Shown piece after piece: positions 1-8,540 of a stretch of DNA of 28,058 nt; position 1 is the stretch's first letter, and every line of letters begins with the position of its first letter. The stretch is from Neelides folsomi (taxonomy: Eukaryota; Arthropoda; Collembola; Neelipleona; Neelidae): NCBI GenBank assembly GCA_034687125.1, contig JAQGBZ010000598.1, positions 1-28,058 on the forward strand, written 5' to 3'. The position numbers and the translations under genes were made by a program. The notes beneath the pieces are model-generated. The model saw nothing but the letters and a program-made list of their open reading frames with translations, was not told where the DNA came from and searched no databases.

Positions 1-100
1 TTAATTCTTTTAGCCAACAAATCATTGGTTTCATGTCGGTCAATGCGAATTTGTCGCAGTATGCTTGAACTGCCAGAGCGGGATGATACGAGTTGACGAT
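1..100 (-). CDS. Possible partial coding fragment at window edge
   Basis: Reading the minus strand from about position 100 gives a 33-codon stop-free frame running off the left edge. It reads like protein (IVNSYHPALAVQAYCDKF near its start, ICWLKEL at the edge). It is clearly richer in G+C than the AT-rich DNA that follows. A splice-acceptor-like CTGGCAG occurs at about 71-77 on the minus strand. No start, stop or family can be recognised, and a stretch this short can be open by chance. Confidence 0.25.
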   Translation of the reverse strand, partial: MVNSYHPALAVQAYCDKFALTDMKPMICWLKEL

Positions 101-546
101 TTTAATTGATACAAAAAAAATAAGTGGAAATATGAAGAAAAAAATATTTGAAAATAAAATCATATTAAATATGAGGAGAAACTTTTTAAAAATTAACTGA
201 ACTCAAGTAGTGGCCAAACTGAAATGGAAATTGAGTTTACGACCAAATGTGCATCACATTTGAAAATGTAGACTGAAATTTACAATTAAATCCCGTTAAG
301 TTTCAATTTCCACACACATTTTTCATTCATTGCTCTGTTCTCATTTCCGTCTTCCATTAATTATGATTTATGGACGCGTCTTTACGAGATATCTAAACTA
401 ATTTCGTATTCAATAATAAAATGCATGGTATAATACTATGAGATTGTTGTATTATAAATAAATATATTCGTACAATACAATGTAACCGATTTTTGTCACA
501 ATAATTGAATGTATTTTTACCTACAATTAGAATCCAATGTACTATA

Positions 547-642
547 AATACAGTGTACAAGGTGTTTATTATGTAGTGTTGTTTTCTTGAGCCTACTAGG
601 TAATAGATTATAGAACACTACTTAGTAAACACCCTGTATTTA
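547..642. repeat. Small inverted-repeat element (MITE-like hairpin)
   Basis: The two ends are imperfect inverted copies. The left end (AAATACAG, then GGTGTTTATTATGTAGTGTT) pairs with the reverse complement of the right end (AACACTACTTAGTAAACACC, then CTGTATTT). Arms are about 30 bp with a short AT-rich loop. The ACAGGGTG-like terminus is common among arthropod MITEs. No target duplication could be assigned. Confidence 0.55.
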
Positions 643-1326
643 GTCATATCTTCAAATCTCCACACATGCATTGTGCACATAAGTATACATATTTTATTTG
701 CCTATGTTTTATCAACATTTGGACATGTCGATAAACTATTTTAAGAGCCATTATGAAATAAAAATATCTATGTGTAAGTTGTGAAGATAAGGATTTTATT
801 TGACTTAATAATAGTATACTTGTTTAAAGCAGAGAAACTCAAATTTTTGAGTGTTTGTCGAATTTATTTATTTATCGTTAGTATTATTAAATTCTTAAGT
901 ATTATCACTTTAACTTATCTATAGTATGTACGAGTATCCGTGTCGTATAGGGACTATGGCTATCGAACAGCAAATTATTTATATCTGAATGCAATGAAAT
1001 AATTTGTGGTCATTCCAAAACCAGCTCTTGCCTTTAGAAGAAATAGACAATTCTTCTGCTTTTAATATCTTATAAATTTAATAATCTCTTTTTTATGTCT
1101 ACCTCAAATAAATCGAATTAAAAAATATAAATTATTTAAGGTTTCGTCATTTTTTAATTTGTAAAGTTATCAATCGGCTGGCTCAGCAAACTCTCACATT
1201 CAGCATACAATTATATATTATATTATATATCAATTATATATTATATATCAAATAACCTTTGTTGTCTCTGTTTTTCCATGGTTCAAAATGACGCACAATG
1301 TATTTGTGATTGATGTGTTGCGCCAT

Positions 1327-1343
1327 CTAACCTAACCTAACCT
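1327..1343 (+). repeat. Short CCTAA (TTAGG-type) tandem run
   Basis: The run CTAACCTAACCTAACCT is about three and a half units of CCTAA, the complement of the TTAGG arthropod telomere repeat. It lies inside unique DNA, so it is at most an interstitial trace and could arise by chance. Confidence 0.5.
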
Positions 1344-1810
1344 CACCCAACATATAAGAATACAGAACCATGGTGACCCATGGAAAAACCATGGTTTTGC
1401 AGACTTTAAATCTCAGCCAAATTTTGTTGTAATCCAGATACATTATATAGATTCAAGAAATAACTTTATATTGGTAATTAATTTGATTATAATAATTTTT
1501 TGTTTATTCAGGATCAAATTAATCATTTATTTCATTTACATTAAAAGGTCAAGATATTTCAGATTTATCTGAAATAAACATCATCGGGAGACCTAAACAA
1601 ATAGACTGAGATTGTGGAATATTTATAATTAGTTATTATTTAAACAAAATTACAACGTGTTTAGGTAAATTTTATTTTATAAAGTAAAGGTAAACACAGA
1701 CATTATTATAATTTTATGATAATTATTTAATTATTTAGACGTTATTTGTGTAATATGCTTGGTTTTTAAATTTTAATAAGCTGAGTCTAGTCTTAAATCT
1801 TGACAAATTG

Positions 1811-1939
1811 TTATCTGTGTGAATCTTGTAGGATCTGTTTGGGATCGTAAAGAGGATCGTAATTCTTTAATGCATTTGTTCCAAATGTCGCGTACCCATT
1901 GTTGTCGCGAAATGGCGAAGGAGAGTAAACCGAAGTTAT
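1811..1939 (-). CDS. Probable terminal exon of an unrecognised gene
   Basis: On the minus strand an AG acceptor (1941-1940) is followed by 42 codons and a TAA at 1813-1811. The peptide starts ITSVYSPSPFRDNNGYATFG and continues with NALKNYDPLYDPKQ, a balanced composition rich in Tyr, Asp and Pro and unlike translated AT-rich spacer. Local G+C is clearly raised. An AATAAA lies about 135 bp downstream on the same strand. No upstream exons were convincingly found between 1940 and 2830, and the family is unknown. It could be a relic exon. Confidence 0.4.
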   Translation of the reverse strand: MTSVYSPSPFRDNNGYATFGTNALKNYDPLYDPKQILQDSHR

Positions 1940-2832
1940 CTTATTATTAAGAGAATTTGACATCTTAGGTTGGATTTTGATCGAATATTCACATTATGTA
2001 CTAAATATTTATTTAATAAAACTAGCAAAAATTAATCATTATTTTATAATTATTTGAAAAAATAATTACATAAAATTATCTTACTAAATAAGTTTACCGA
2101 TTCAATTTTACAATTTTATAAAAATCATTTAATGTTTAAAGGTATTAATACAACAAAAAATGGATTTCACTTTTTAATCAAACCATATGATAGAACAGCT
2201 CGTTATATTCTTATCAGCCATGTTGACACTAAACATTTTATCAAAGTTTACTTTAACTTTTTTTAGCCATACTGATTTCAAAATAAATGATTGTCGTAAT
2301 ATTTACAATAAATTCAGGCCAAAACAATTGTTATTGAGGTCAATGGTCGCGAAGATATAATAGTACATATTTATTTATTATCTTTAAATATTTTATGCTT
2401 TTATTAATTCAAGTACTCTCACTTGCTTTCAGTAAAATATTCTATTCAACTCCTTAACTCATTCTCGTCGTTGAGAAATTTATGTTCTGGCGTATTTATT
2501 TAAAAGAACCATCTGCCACAAAAAAGAGAACATAATCTAAAAATGGTCAAAGCTAAAAACAAATTATAATAACATATCTATTTAATATTATAATAATTAA
2601 TTTATTATATAATTAGCATTAGGCAAGAAATTTTATCCCTAATAATGTAAAATATAATTTATTTAATACACTATAGTGATTTATCTTTTTTAATATAAAA
2701 ATTCATATTGTACTCATAATATAATGTTCTAGTTATGACAACTGTTACTATATTACTTAAAGGTAAAGCTCAAAATTAAATGAAGACGAAAGCCTTATAA
2801 AGTATAAAAATGTTTTATCTTTAGCATACGAA
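1940..2832. other. Gene-free AT-rich spacer
   Basis: Very AT-rich sequence with no convincing exon on either strand and no repeat element that I could delimit. A TATAAAAA at 2803-2810 is only 23 bp before the fucosyltransferase ATG, which is too close for a normal leader, so its role is uncertain. Confidence 0.4.
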
Positions 2833-4129
2833 ATGAATTTGTCAAAAGTTGATTTATATCTTTTTTTAATTATTTTATCCATCACCGGGATTTTACTAAC
2901 AAGTTATTACTCCCAATCCGTATCGGAAAACAAACAAAGTTTACAAATCAAAGTTTATCTAGAAAAAGAAATATTTATAAACGAAACAATTGTTGAAAAG
3001 TATTTTATGATCCTATTTTGGACGTCTTCCAATCTTCACAAATATTGTGTCAATTTGAAAACTTTCAAAAATTGTCACTACAAAAATTGCATTCCAACAG
3101 TTGATCGAAAATATTTAAATGATTCCCATGCTGTCGCGTTTCATTTTAGAGAATTAAAATCTAAAGATTTGCCCTTATATCGAAAATCTTCTCAATATTG
3201 GGTTTTATTTTCTACGAATTTCAAGTTCACACCTGGAATGATTTGACAAAATTCTGAACACTCTTCAACTGGACCATGAGTCACATGAGGGATTCTGACG
3301 TTGAGGCCACTTATGGAGATTTTAGTAAAAGACAAAAACCACTCAAATTGGAAATCAAAAGGTCATCAGACAATCAATATTTAAATAAAATACGAATAAA
3401 ATATCAATTATATTATAATTCTATAATTTAAATATTATGGACTTGTATTAATTACAAACATTATATAATAATTCAAATTAAAATCAACATTACAGAACTT
3501 CGAGAAAATTGGTGGCAATAGCAAGATCCAATTGTAAATATGAAAGCAGCGGTCGTGATAAAATTCTCCAAGAACTTTCAAAATACATCCAAGTTGATAC
3601 TTTTGGATCTTGCGGAAAGAATAAATGCCCAATGATCCCAACAACTCATTTCCAATGCAATCCGTCAGAATGTTATTCGTTTTTGGCCCAAAATTACAAA
3701 TTTTATTTGGCCTTTGAAAATTCCTTATGTAAAGATTACGTAACGGAGAAATTTTACTCTTCCTTGGCCCATGGGCTTGTTCCGGTTGTTTTTGGAGGAG
3801 CCAATTACTCGCAATTTGAACCGCCAAATTCATTCATTGACGTTCAATCGTTTTCATCCGTTCAATCCCTAGCAGAACATTTGCAATATTTAGATGTAAA
3901 TGAAACTGCTTATGAGGAATATCACCAATGGAGAGAAAATTACATTGTTGAGGATACGGTGCCTTATATCAAAGGAGCTTGTTCATTGTGTCAGAAACTT
4001 AACGAGGATTTTGGAAAAATTTCCATAATTAAAGATGTTAAAAAATGGTGGTATGACGAATTTGATGGGAATTCTCCTGTTTGTACTGCAAGTGCGTCAA
4101 AATGTATATCGGCACCATGTAAAACTTGA
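2833..4129 (+). pseudogene. GT10 alpha-1,3-fucosyltransferase-like gene, apparently disrupted
   Basis: Encodes a Golgi type II membrane enzyme of glycosyltransferase family 10, which transfers fucose from GDP-fucose to N-acetylglucosamine of glycans. The N-terminus has a short cytosolic tail and one membrane segment (residues about 7-25, LYLFLIILSITGILLTS). Family blocks follow in order: YRKSSQYWVLF, then FNWTMSHMRDSDV, then ARSNCKYESSGR, then the donor-site signature FENSLCKDYVTEKF, and a C-terminal CSLC cysteine pair. Three frames are needed. The first block (2833 to about 3210) shifts frame near 3205-3213, where the next frame reads YEFQVHTWNDLTKF. An in-frame TGA sits at 3255-3257 just before the NWTMSH block. 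A phase-2 intron 3362-3495 (weak GTCATC donor, TTACAG acceptor) then joins the last exon, ending at TGA 4127-4129. Total length of about 385 residues is normal for the family. One frameshift plus one nonsense codon suggest a pseudogene, though indel errors in the assembly could mimic this. Confidence 0.85.
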
Positions 4130-4444
4130 ATATTTCGTACAGTTTAGAAACTAAATCATAGGCAATTTAAACTCAATGCCGCACTACGTTCAAAGCTACT
4201 AGAAAAATGTTAAGCATTTCATGTTATATTTTTCGATTTTTTGTAATTTCATTAAAATTGACATTGCAAAAGTTTATCTGCACATCGCTTTAACCACAAC
4301 TCTAATCCTTTTAACGTCAATTTACTAAGATTAAAGGTAATTAATGTTCTTAATAATTAAACCCAAATGATTCTAGAATCAAAAAATATTCATAACCTAA
4401 TGAATTTGTCACCTGATAAGTCCAATAATTATGAAATAGACAAG
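4130..4444. other. Spacer between fucosyltransferase and Tc1 relic
   Basis: AT-rich sequence with no gene. I looked for terminal inverted repeats of the adjacent Tc1-like copy here and after 5341. I found only vague resemblance, so the limits of that element are not defined. Confidence 0.35.
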
Positions 4445-5341
4445 ATGGCTAGAGGACCTCGTCTCACAGAATTTGAGAAAGGTCAAATCACGGCCTTAAC
4501 TGATTCTGGTCGCTCATCAAGGCAAATTGGCGTGGCATTGGGAAAACATCCTACAACGATTCAAAAATATTTGAAGAGGAGACAAAATCCGCCGGTGCGA
4601 AGAAGAATGGGACGGCCAAAGAAACTTTTCCTTTACGACGAGCGTCAGATTCGTCGAATAGCCAGCAACGCAATTTCTGCAGCCAAAATAAAGTATTACG
4701 CTTAGATGTCTCCAAAGATTCAATCCGAAGAGTCCTGAAACTCGACCTAAACATTAAGTTTGCAATAATGAAGAAACAGCCTTCAATAACACCTGTACAC
4801 ATTGCACAAAGAATGGAATGGGTCAGAAATTATTTGAGGGCGAATTGATGACGAAAAGTGTGGAGCGACGAGAAGAAATTTAATTTGGATTTCGTGGGTG
4901 TTGGCACGATCTCAGAAAAGAACCTCACATCTTCTCCACAAGACATTCAGGTGCAGGATCAGTGATGGTTTGGGGTGCATTTTGGCACAATGGGAAAACG
5001 ACGCTTGCCTTCATCCGCGGTCGCTTAAACGCTGTGGCGTATCAAAACGTCTTGGGGCAACATCTCTTGCCATTTTGGGATGCACTTGATGGCGAAGATG
5101 GGACATTTGTCCCGGATAGGGCATCTTGTCACCGAGCTGCGACAACAATGACATGGCTCCGTGATCATAACATCCCGGTTATGGAGTGGCATCCCCGGAT
5201 CTAAATGCCATGGAAAATATGTGGGGACTCTTGGTTCGTCGTGTTTACGAAGAGGGAAGGCAATTCGATGACGCACGAACACTCGAAACCGCAATTCAAG
5301 CTGCATGGAATGAGTTCGACGCTGATATTAATTTTCAATAA
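4445..5341 (+). pseudogene. Tc1-like (DD34E) transposase relic
   Basis: Decayed cut-and-paste transposase of the Tc1/mariner superfamily. From the ATG at 4445 the N-terminal helix-turn-helix region is clear (RSSRQIGVALGKHPTTIQKY) and is followed by the RRRMGRPKK basic hook. The second DNA-binding half continues in another frame from about 4695 (DVSKDSIRRVL, MEWVRNYLRAN). It then meets two consecutive TGA codons at 4846-4851, followed by the first catalytic block WSDEKKFNLD. A further frameshift near 4885-4905 leads to SVMVWGAFWHNGK and the second aspartate in PDRASCHRA. A last frame change at about 5199 gives DLNAMENMW with the catalytic Glu. The second Asp-to-Glu gap is about two residues shorter than 34, consistent with a small deletion there. 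The copy ends at TAA 5339-5341. It cannot encode a working enzyme. Confidence 0.93.
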
Positions 5342-5632
5342 TTAAATGTCTGACATGATAATTGTCAATCTAATACTAATCCAACATTGTTTAATTGTAG
5401 AATTAAAACCTTTTTATTATTGAAGCTTGTTTACTTATAGCTGTGAATGGCTTCTAAAGTGCATTTTATAAAAATTACAATTTAGTTAAATTAGTTATTT
5501 AGGTTGTTTATTTAACCAAATTATTACTAAATATATAAGTAATACCGTAGCTATACAGTATTTATAAAGTTTATCCAATAATATTATATTATGTTACATT
5601 ATCATTATTAATAAGGTTCCACATGGATGATC

Positions 5633-6326
5633 CATGGATTGGATGCGGATTGGATATGGATCGGACCAGGACCAATCCGCCAATATGGATATGGATTGGA
5701 TATGGATCGGACCAGGACCAATCCGCCAATATGGATATGGATTGGATATGGATCGGACCAGCACCAATCCGCCAATATGGATATGGATTGGATATGGATC
5801 GGACCAGGACCAATTCGCCAATATGGATATGGATTGGATATGGATACCGATTGGGTATAATGCATATGGATACCATATGGATATCCATATGCATTAAATG
5901 GATTGACTAAATATTAAAATCCGAGTAAATAATATAAGAAAAGTATTATTAACTCAAAAAATATACAACATTTTGTGTTTTTAATTGAATATTTAATTAA
6001 TATTACTGAAGAAGACTAATATTATGACTTTATTTTGTGTATTTTTTAATTTAATTAAGGAATCCAAACAAAATAATGTATTCATAAGTGTATATGGATG
6101 AAATGGATACGGATTGGATTTGATATGGATCCAATCCATATAAACGGATACGGATACGGATTGACCATCCATCCAATCCATATAAATATTGGTGGATTGG
6201 ATCAGACGGATTGACCATCCATCCAATCCATATAAATATTGGCGGATTGGATCAGACGGATTGACCAATATCCATGTAAATGGATTGGTTACGGATACGG
6301 ATTGGATCGCCAAAATTCAATCCATG
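5633..6326 (+). repeat. F1 dispersed tandem-repeat element, copy 1
   Basis: A three-part element. Left (about 5640-5857): four units of a 46-bp repeat containing GGATATGGATTGG and CGGACCAGGACCAATCCG, so each unit carries inverted words GGATTGG and CCAATCC. Middle (about 5900-6095): a single-copy AT-rich core with no ORF. Right (about 6105-6310): about three units of a roughly 50-bp repeat containing GGATTGACCATCCATCC and TATAAATATTGGTGGATTGG. A perfect hairpin lies between left array and core (5858-5896). The outermost bases are loosely inverted (CATGGATTGGAT at 5633, reverse complement CATGGATTGAAT at 6326). The core is base-for-base identical in a second copy at 27.4 kb. Because 46 is not a multiple of three and no frame has stops, long ORFs appear in all frames; I do not regard these as genes. 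Confidence 0.88.
5858..5896. repeat. Perfect 14-bp-arm hairpin within F1 copy 1
   Basis: TAATGCATATGGAT at 5858-5871 and its exact reverse complement at 5883-5896 flank an 11-base loop (ACCATATGGAT). The same hairpin is conserved in the second F1 copy at 27669-27707, so it belongs to the element. Confidence 0.85.
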
Positions 6327-6690
6327 CAGAAGCTTAATTATTAATATTATTAATGGTAATATTGAAAATATAGATACTTTCGAATTCTCGACTCTTGAAA
6401 TTATCCAACTCTATTTTAAACCACATGTCACTTAATCAAAGCTTCCAATTGATGAATGGACATTGTGTAATCCGAGATTAATTGAATTATTGAGATAATC
6501 CTCAATCTCATTACATTGACAAAATGCACTTCATGTTTCCATCATTTTTGGGTTTAATTAATCTTTTTTACCTTTTAATCTAACATATTGATAATTGTTT
6601 TAATTCTTTGGCCAACATATTAAAAAATACCCGTTCTTTATTATTTAAGCTTTTAATGATAATGATTAGGTTGACCTTAAAATGCAATAC
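6327..6690. other. Intergenic spacer upstream of the ML-domain gene
   Basis: AT-rich sequence with no ORF of note. It presumably holds upstream control sequence for the ML gene, but no recognisable site was seen other than the core promoter that follows. Confidence 0.4.
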
Positions 6691-6691
6691 A

Positions 6692-6724
6692 TATAAAAGG
6701 AACCAACTTAAAATTTTTATTCAC
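6692..6724 (+). promoter_or_regulatory. TATA-box core promoter of the ML-domain gene
   Basis: TATAAAAG at 6692-6699 is followed about 30 bp downstream by TTCACC (around 6720), a plausible initiator, and the ATG lies 79 bp after the TATA box. The spacing fits a normal animal TATA/Inr promoter with a leader of about 48 bases. The start site is inferred. Confidence 0.65.
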
Positions 6725-6770
6725 CTCAACGATTTCTATTTTAATTAAATTTTAAAACTTGAAAACCAAA

Positions 6771-7921
6771 ATGTACAAATTCTTCGCTTTGACCCTTTTC
6801 ATCGCTGCGGCTTCTGCCAACGCTTCAATTCGTCAAATCAGTCCAAATGGGATTGTTGAAGGAGTCCGAAGCTGTGGTAAAATCAAATATTACCTAATTG
6901 ATTTACATTAAAAATAAAATATCGTTATTTTAGTTAATTGGATTGAATTGTAATCTATATTTAATTTTGTAAAGGATCCCAAGGAACCATTCTCCAGATC
7001 CGAGTGATCGGAGAGCCTGATTGCACAAGGACTCCATGTGTGGTCAAGCCAGGAAATGACTACAGATTCGAGATTGATTGGTCCCCAAGCAAGAATCATC
7101 AAGGACTCCGACTCCGAGTGACAATCATCCAAGGATCAAATTCTGAGGAATTCATGAACGCCATCATCCCAGACAGCGCGGTGGAATTAGGACAAACTTA
7201 CCAACTCACCCAAGTCATCAGGGTTGATGGACGATTTCCTGGAGTAAAATTTCTAAATTATTTAATATTTTACACTCTTAGGAATTTTTCTAAATAAAAT
7301 TAAACTAAATTTTAATTGAATTAGATATAAATTTATTTAAAAATTATATTTATCTTACAATAATTAAAATTAAAATTCATTTTAATTAATTTAGTTTGCT
7401 GACTTGAAAATCGAGCTTATTGGGCGCGACGATGGAACTCTTGAACTCTGCGGTAAATTCAATTTCATAATTAATTAACGACTTCCATTGTCTTCTATTA
7501 TAAAAATTATTTATTAAATATGGGACAAGCTTATATACCTAATAAGGATGCCGAATTCCCAGGAACGCATCCATATGGGAGTGTTCCCGAGAACGCTCCC
7601 GGGAATGTTCCCATAATATTCCCATCTAATCTTTTCCGGGAACGTTCCCATTTATCCCCATATACATATAGTATGCGTTCCCACCATCATTCCAGGGAAC
7701 CATATCTCTGCCATGGGAACGTTCCCAACCAGTATTCAAGCCTTAATACCAATAGAGTTATTATAAATATATTATGTACATCAATTTGTATAAGTATACA
7801 TACTACAATACAATACAATAGTTACTTTTTAATTTTTGTATAATTACATTATATTTCCTTTAATTTAGGACTAGCTGAGATGGACACTCAAGTTACTGCT
7901 TCTATTAAGAGACTCTATTAA
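6771..7921 (+). CDS. Secreted ML-domain (MD-2/NPC2-like) lipid-binding protein
   Basis: Four exons: 6771-6876, 6975-7243, 7395-7452 and 7869-7921, with introns in phases 1, 0 and 1. The joined frame is 486 bases, giving 161 residues and ending at TAA 7919-7921. An AATAAA lies about 30 bp further on. Residues 1-18 form a signal peptide (MYKFFALTLFIAAASANA). The rest matches the ML beta-sandwich, which binds sterols or other lipids outside the cell or in endolysosomes: a leading Cys (VRSCGS), then the hallmark PDCTRTPCVVKPGNDY, and near the C-terminus LKIELIGRDDGTLELCG. NPC2 proteins normally have six cysteines. This one has four after the signal peptide: the middle Cys...CP pair is replaced by IIPDSAVELGQTY. 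Arthropod ML proteins serve in sterol transport, immunity or chemosensing; the sequence does not say which. The last intron contains repeat F2. Confidence 0.9.
7545..7730 (+). repeat. F2 dispersed repeat of GGGAACGTTCCC words, copy 1 (intronic)
   Basis: Lies wholly within the last intron (7453-7868) of the ML gene and is far richer in G+C than its surroundings. It holds many variants of the self-complementary word GGGAACGTTCCC, for example at about 7637-7648 and 7711-7722, plus CTCCCGGGAA. Over its length it aligns with the reverse complement of 26165-26348: both start with a GAATTCCC/TAATTCCC block followed by GGAACGC, share GGGAACGTTCC then ATTTATCCC, then ATGCGTTCCCA, then a GGAACC block. 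A chance ORF spans it (7520-7843) but has no protein-like features. Confidence 0.8.
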
Positions 7922-8025
7922 TTTCCTGTTCCTCAATCTTGTAAAAGTGAGGTTAATAAATAAATAATAAATCTTTTATTATAATCTATAGATTAATATA
8001 TTAATTAATATATTGATCAACTTGC

Positions 8026-8103
8026 GCTCGAGTTTGAAAAAACCGCTTAATTATTTTCGATACCAATTTGACAAATCGTTACTTTTAATTGTAGTATAAC
8101 ATA
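8026..8103 (+). repeat. F3 MITE fragment (left end only)
   Basis: Begins GCTCGAGTTTGAAA and continues ACCGCTTAATTATTTTCGATACC, ending TTGTAGTATAACATA. It aligns with the left ends of the F3 copies at 14908 and 19935 along its whole length. The right half is not found directly beyond the mariner MITE that follows, so the copy is truncated or displaced. Confidence 0.65.
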
Positions 8104-8339
8104 TTAGATTGTATCATATTGAGTGTCTTATGGTGCTTATGGAGAAGCCAAAAAAATTCGAAAATTTATTTAACGAAACAACGTATAACTAGATAATCGA
8201 TTTTAAAATATGACAAAAATGATCAATTTTGATTTTTCTCGAATAGTTCAAAAAATTAATTGATTATTTTTCCTATGTTACCAATGCAAATTGGAACCTT
8301 GAATGAGACCAATAAGACACTCAATTTGATACAATCTAA
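8104..8339. mobile_element. Mariner-type MITE, 236 bp, TA duplication
   Basis: Terminal inverted repeats start TTAGATTGTATCATATTGAG on the left, and the right end is the near-perfect reverse complement (TTAGATTGTATCAAATTGAG). They extend further inward with mismatches (TGTCTTAT then a TGG/TGC pair). A TA sits on each side (8102-8103 and 8340-8341). The inner right portion matches the inner left part of the mariner copy at 17200 (AACATAGG, AATAATCAATTAATTTTTT), so it is a non-autonomous derivative of the same lineage. It begins exactly where the F3 fragment stops, so it appears inserted into F3. Confidence 0.8.
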
Positions 8340-8504
8340 TATAAACCATTTAAATCCAGTTGACATTGCTGTTAACTTGTCAATCTACATAGAAATGAGT
8401 TTAAACATCGTTGTATAAATTATCTATAAAGGTGGGCATTTAAATAATTAATTTGATAAATTATTATTTAAATCTTACTTTTGGTGTTTGGCCTTTGAAA
8501 GAGA

Positions 8505-8540
8505 TAAACGGATTCTCCTTGTCCAAGGAGAATCCGTTTA
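8505..8540. repeat. Perfect hairpin, 17-bp arms, 2-base loop
   Basis: TAAACGGATTCTCCTTG at 8505-8521 is followed by TC and then its exact reverse complement at 8524-8540. It is not followed by a clean U-tract and lies in a eukaryotic spacer, so a bacterial-style terminator is not implied. Confidence 0.85.

Larger units (their letters stand above)
101..1810. other. Gene-free AT-rich spacer
   Basis: No convincing coding frame was found. The stretch holds a hairpin-type repeat at 547-642, an AT-only palindromic tract at about 1208-1250, a telomere-like CCTAA run at 1327-1343, and copies of the word TTTTTCCATGG in inverted order on either side of that run. The remainder is unstructured AT-rich DNA. 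A minus-strand AATAAA at about 1671-1676 could serve the exon at 1811-1939. Confidence 0.5.

Noticed and set aside
4517..4802. Minus-strand ORFs opposite the Tc1 relic
   Set aside because: Antisense shadows of the transposase coding strand.
5589..5910. Overlapping ORFs of 75-101 codons in all six frames
   Set aside because: They are the product of a stop-free 46-bp tandem repeat and show only repeat peptides; the same occurs at 27330-27721.
7520..7843. 107-codon ORF inside the ML gene intron
   Set aside because: It runs through repeat F2 and plain AT-rich DNA, with no domain or composition typical of protein.
8505..8540. Hairpin as a transcription terminator
   Set aside because: Eukaryotic spacer, no T-tract directly after the stem, and no gene ending there.
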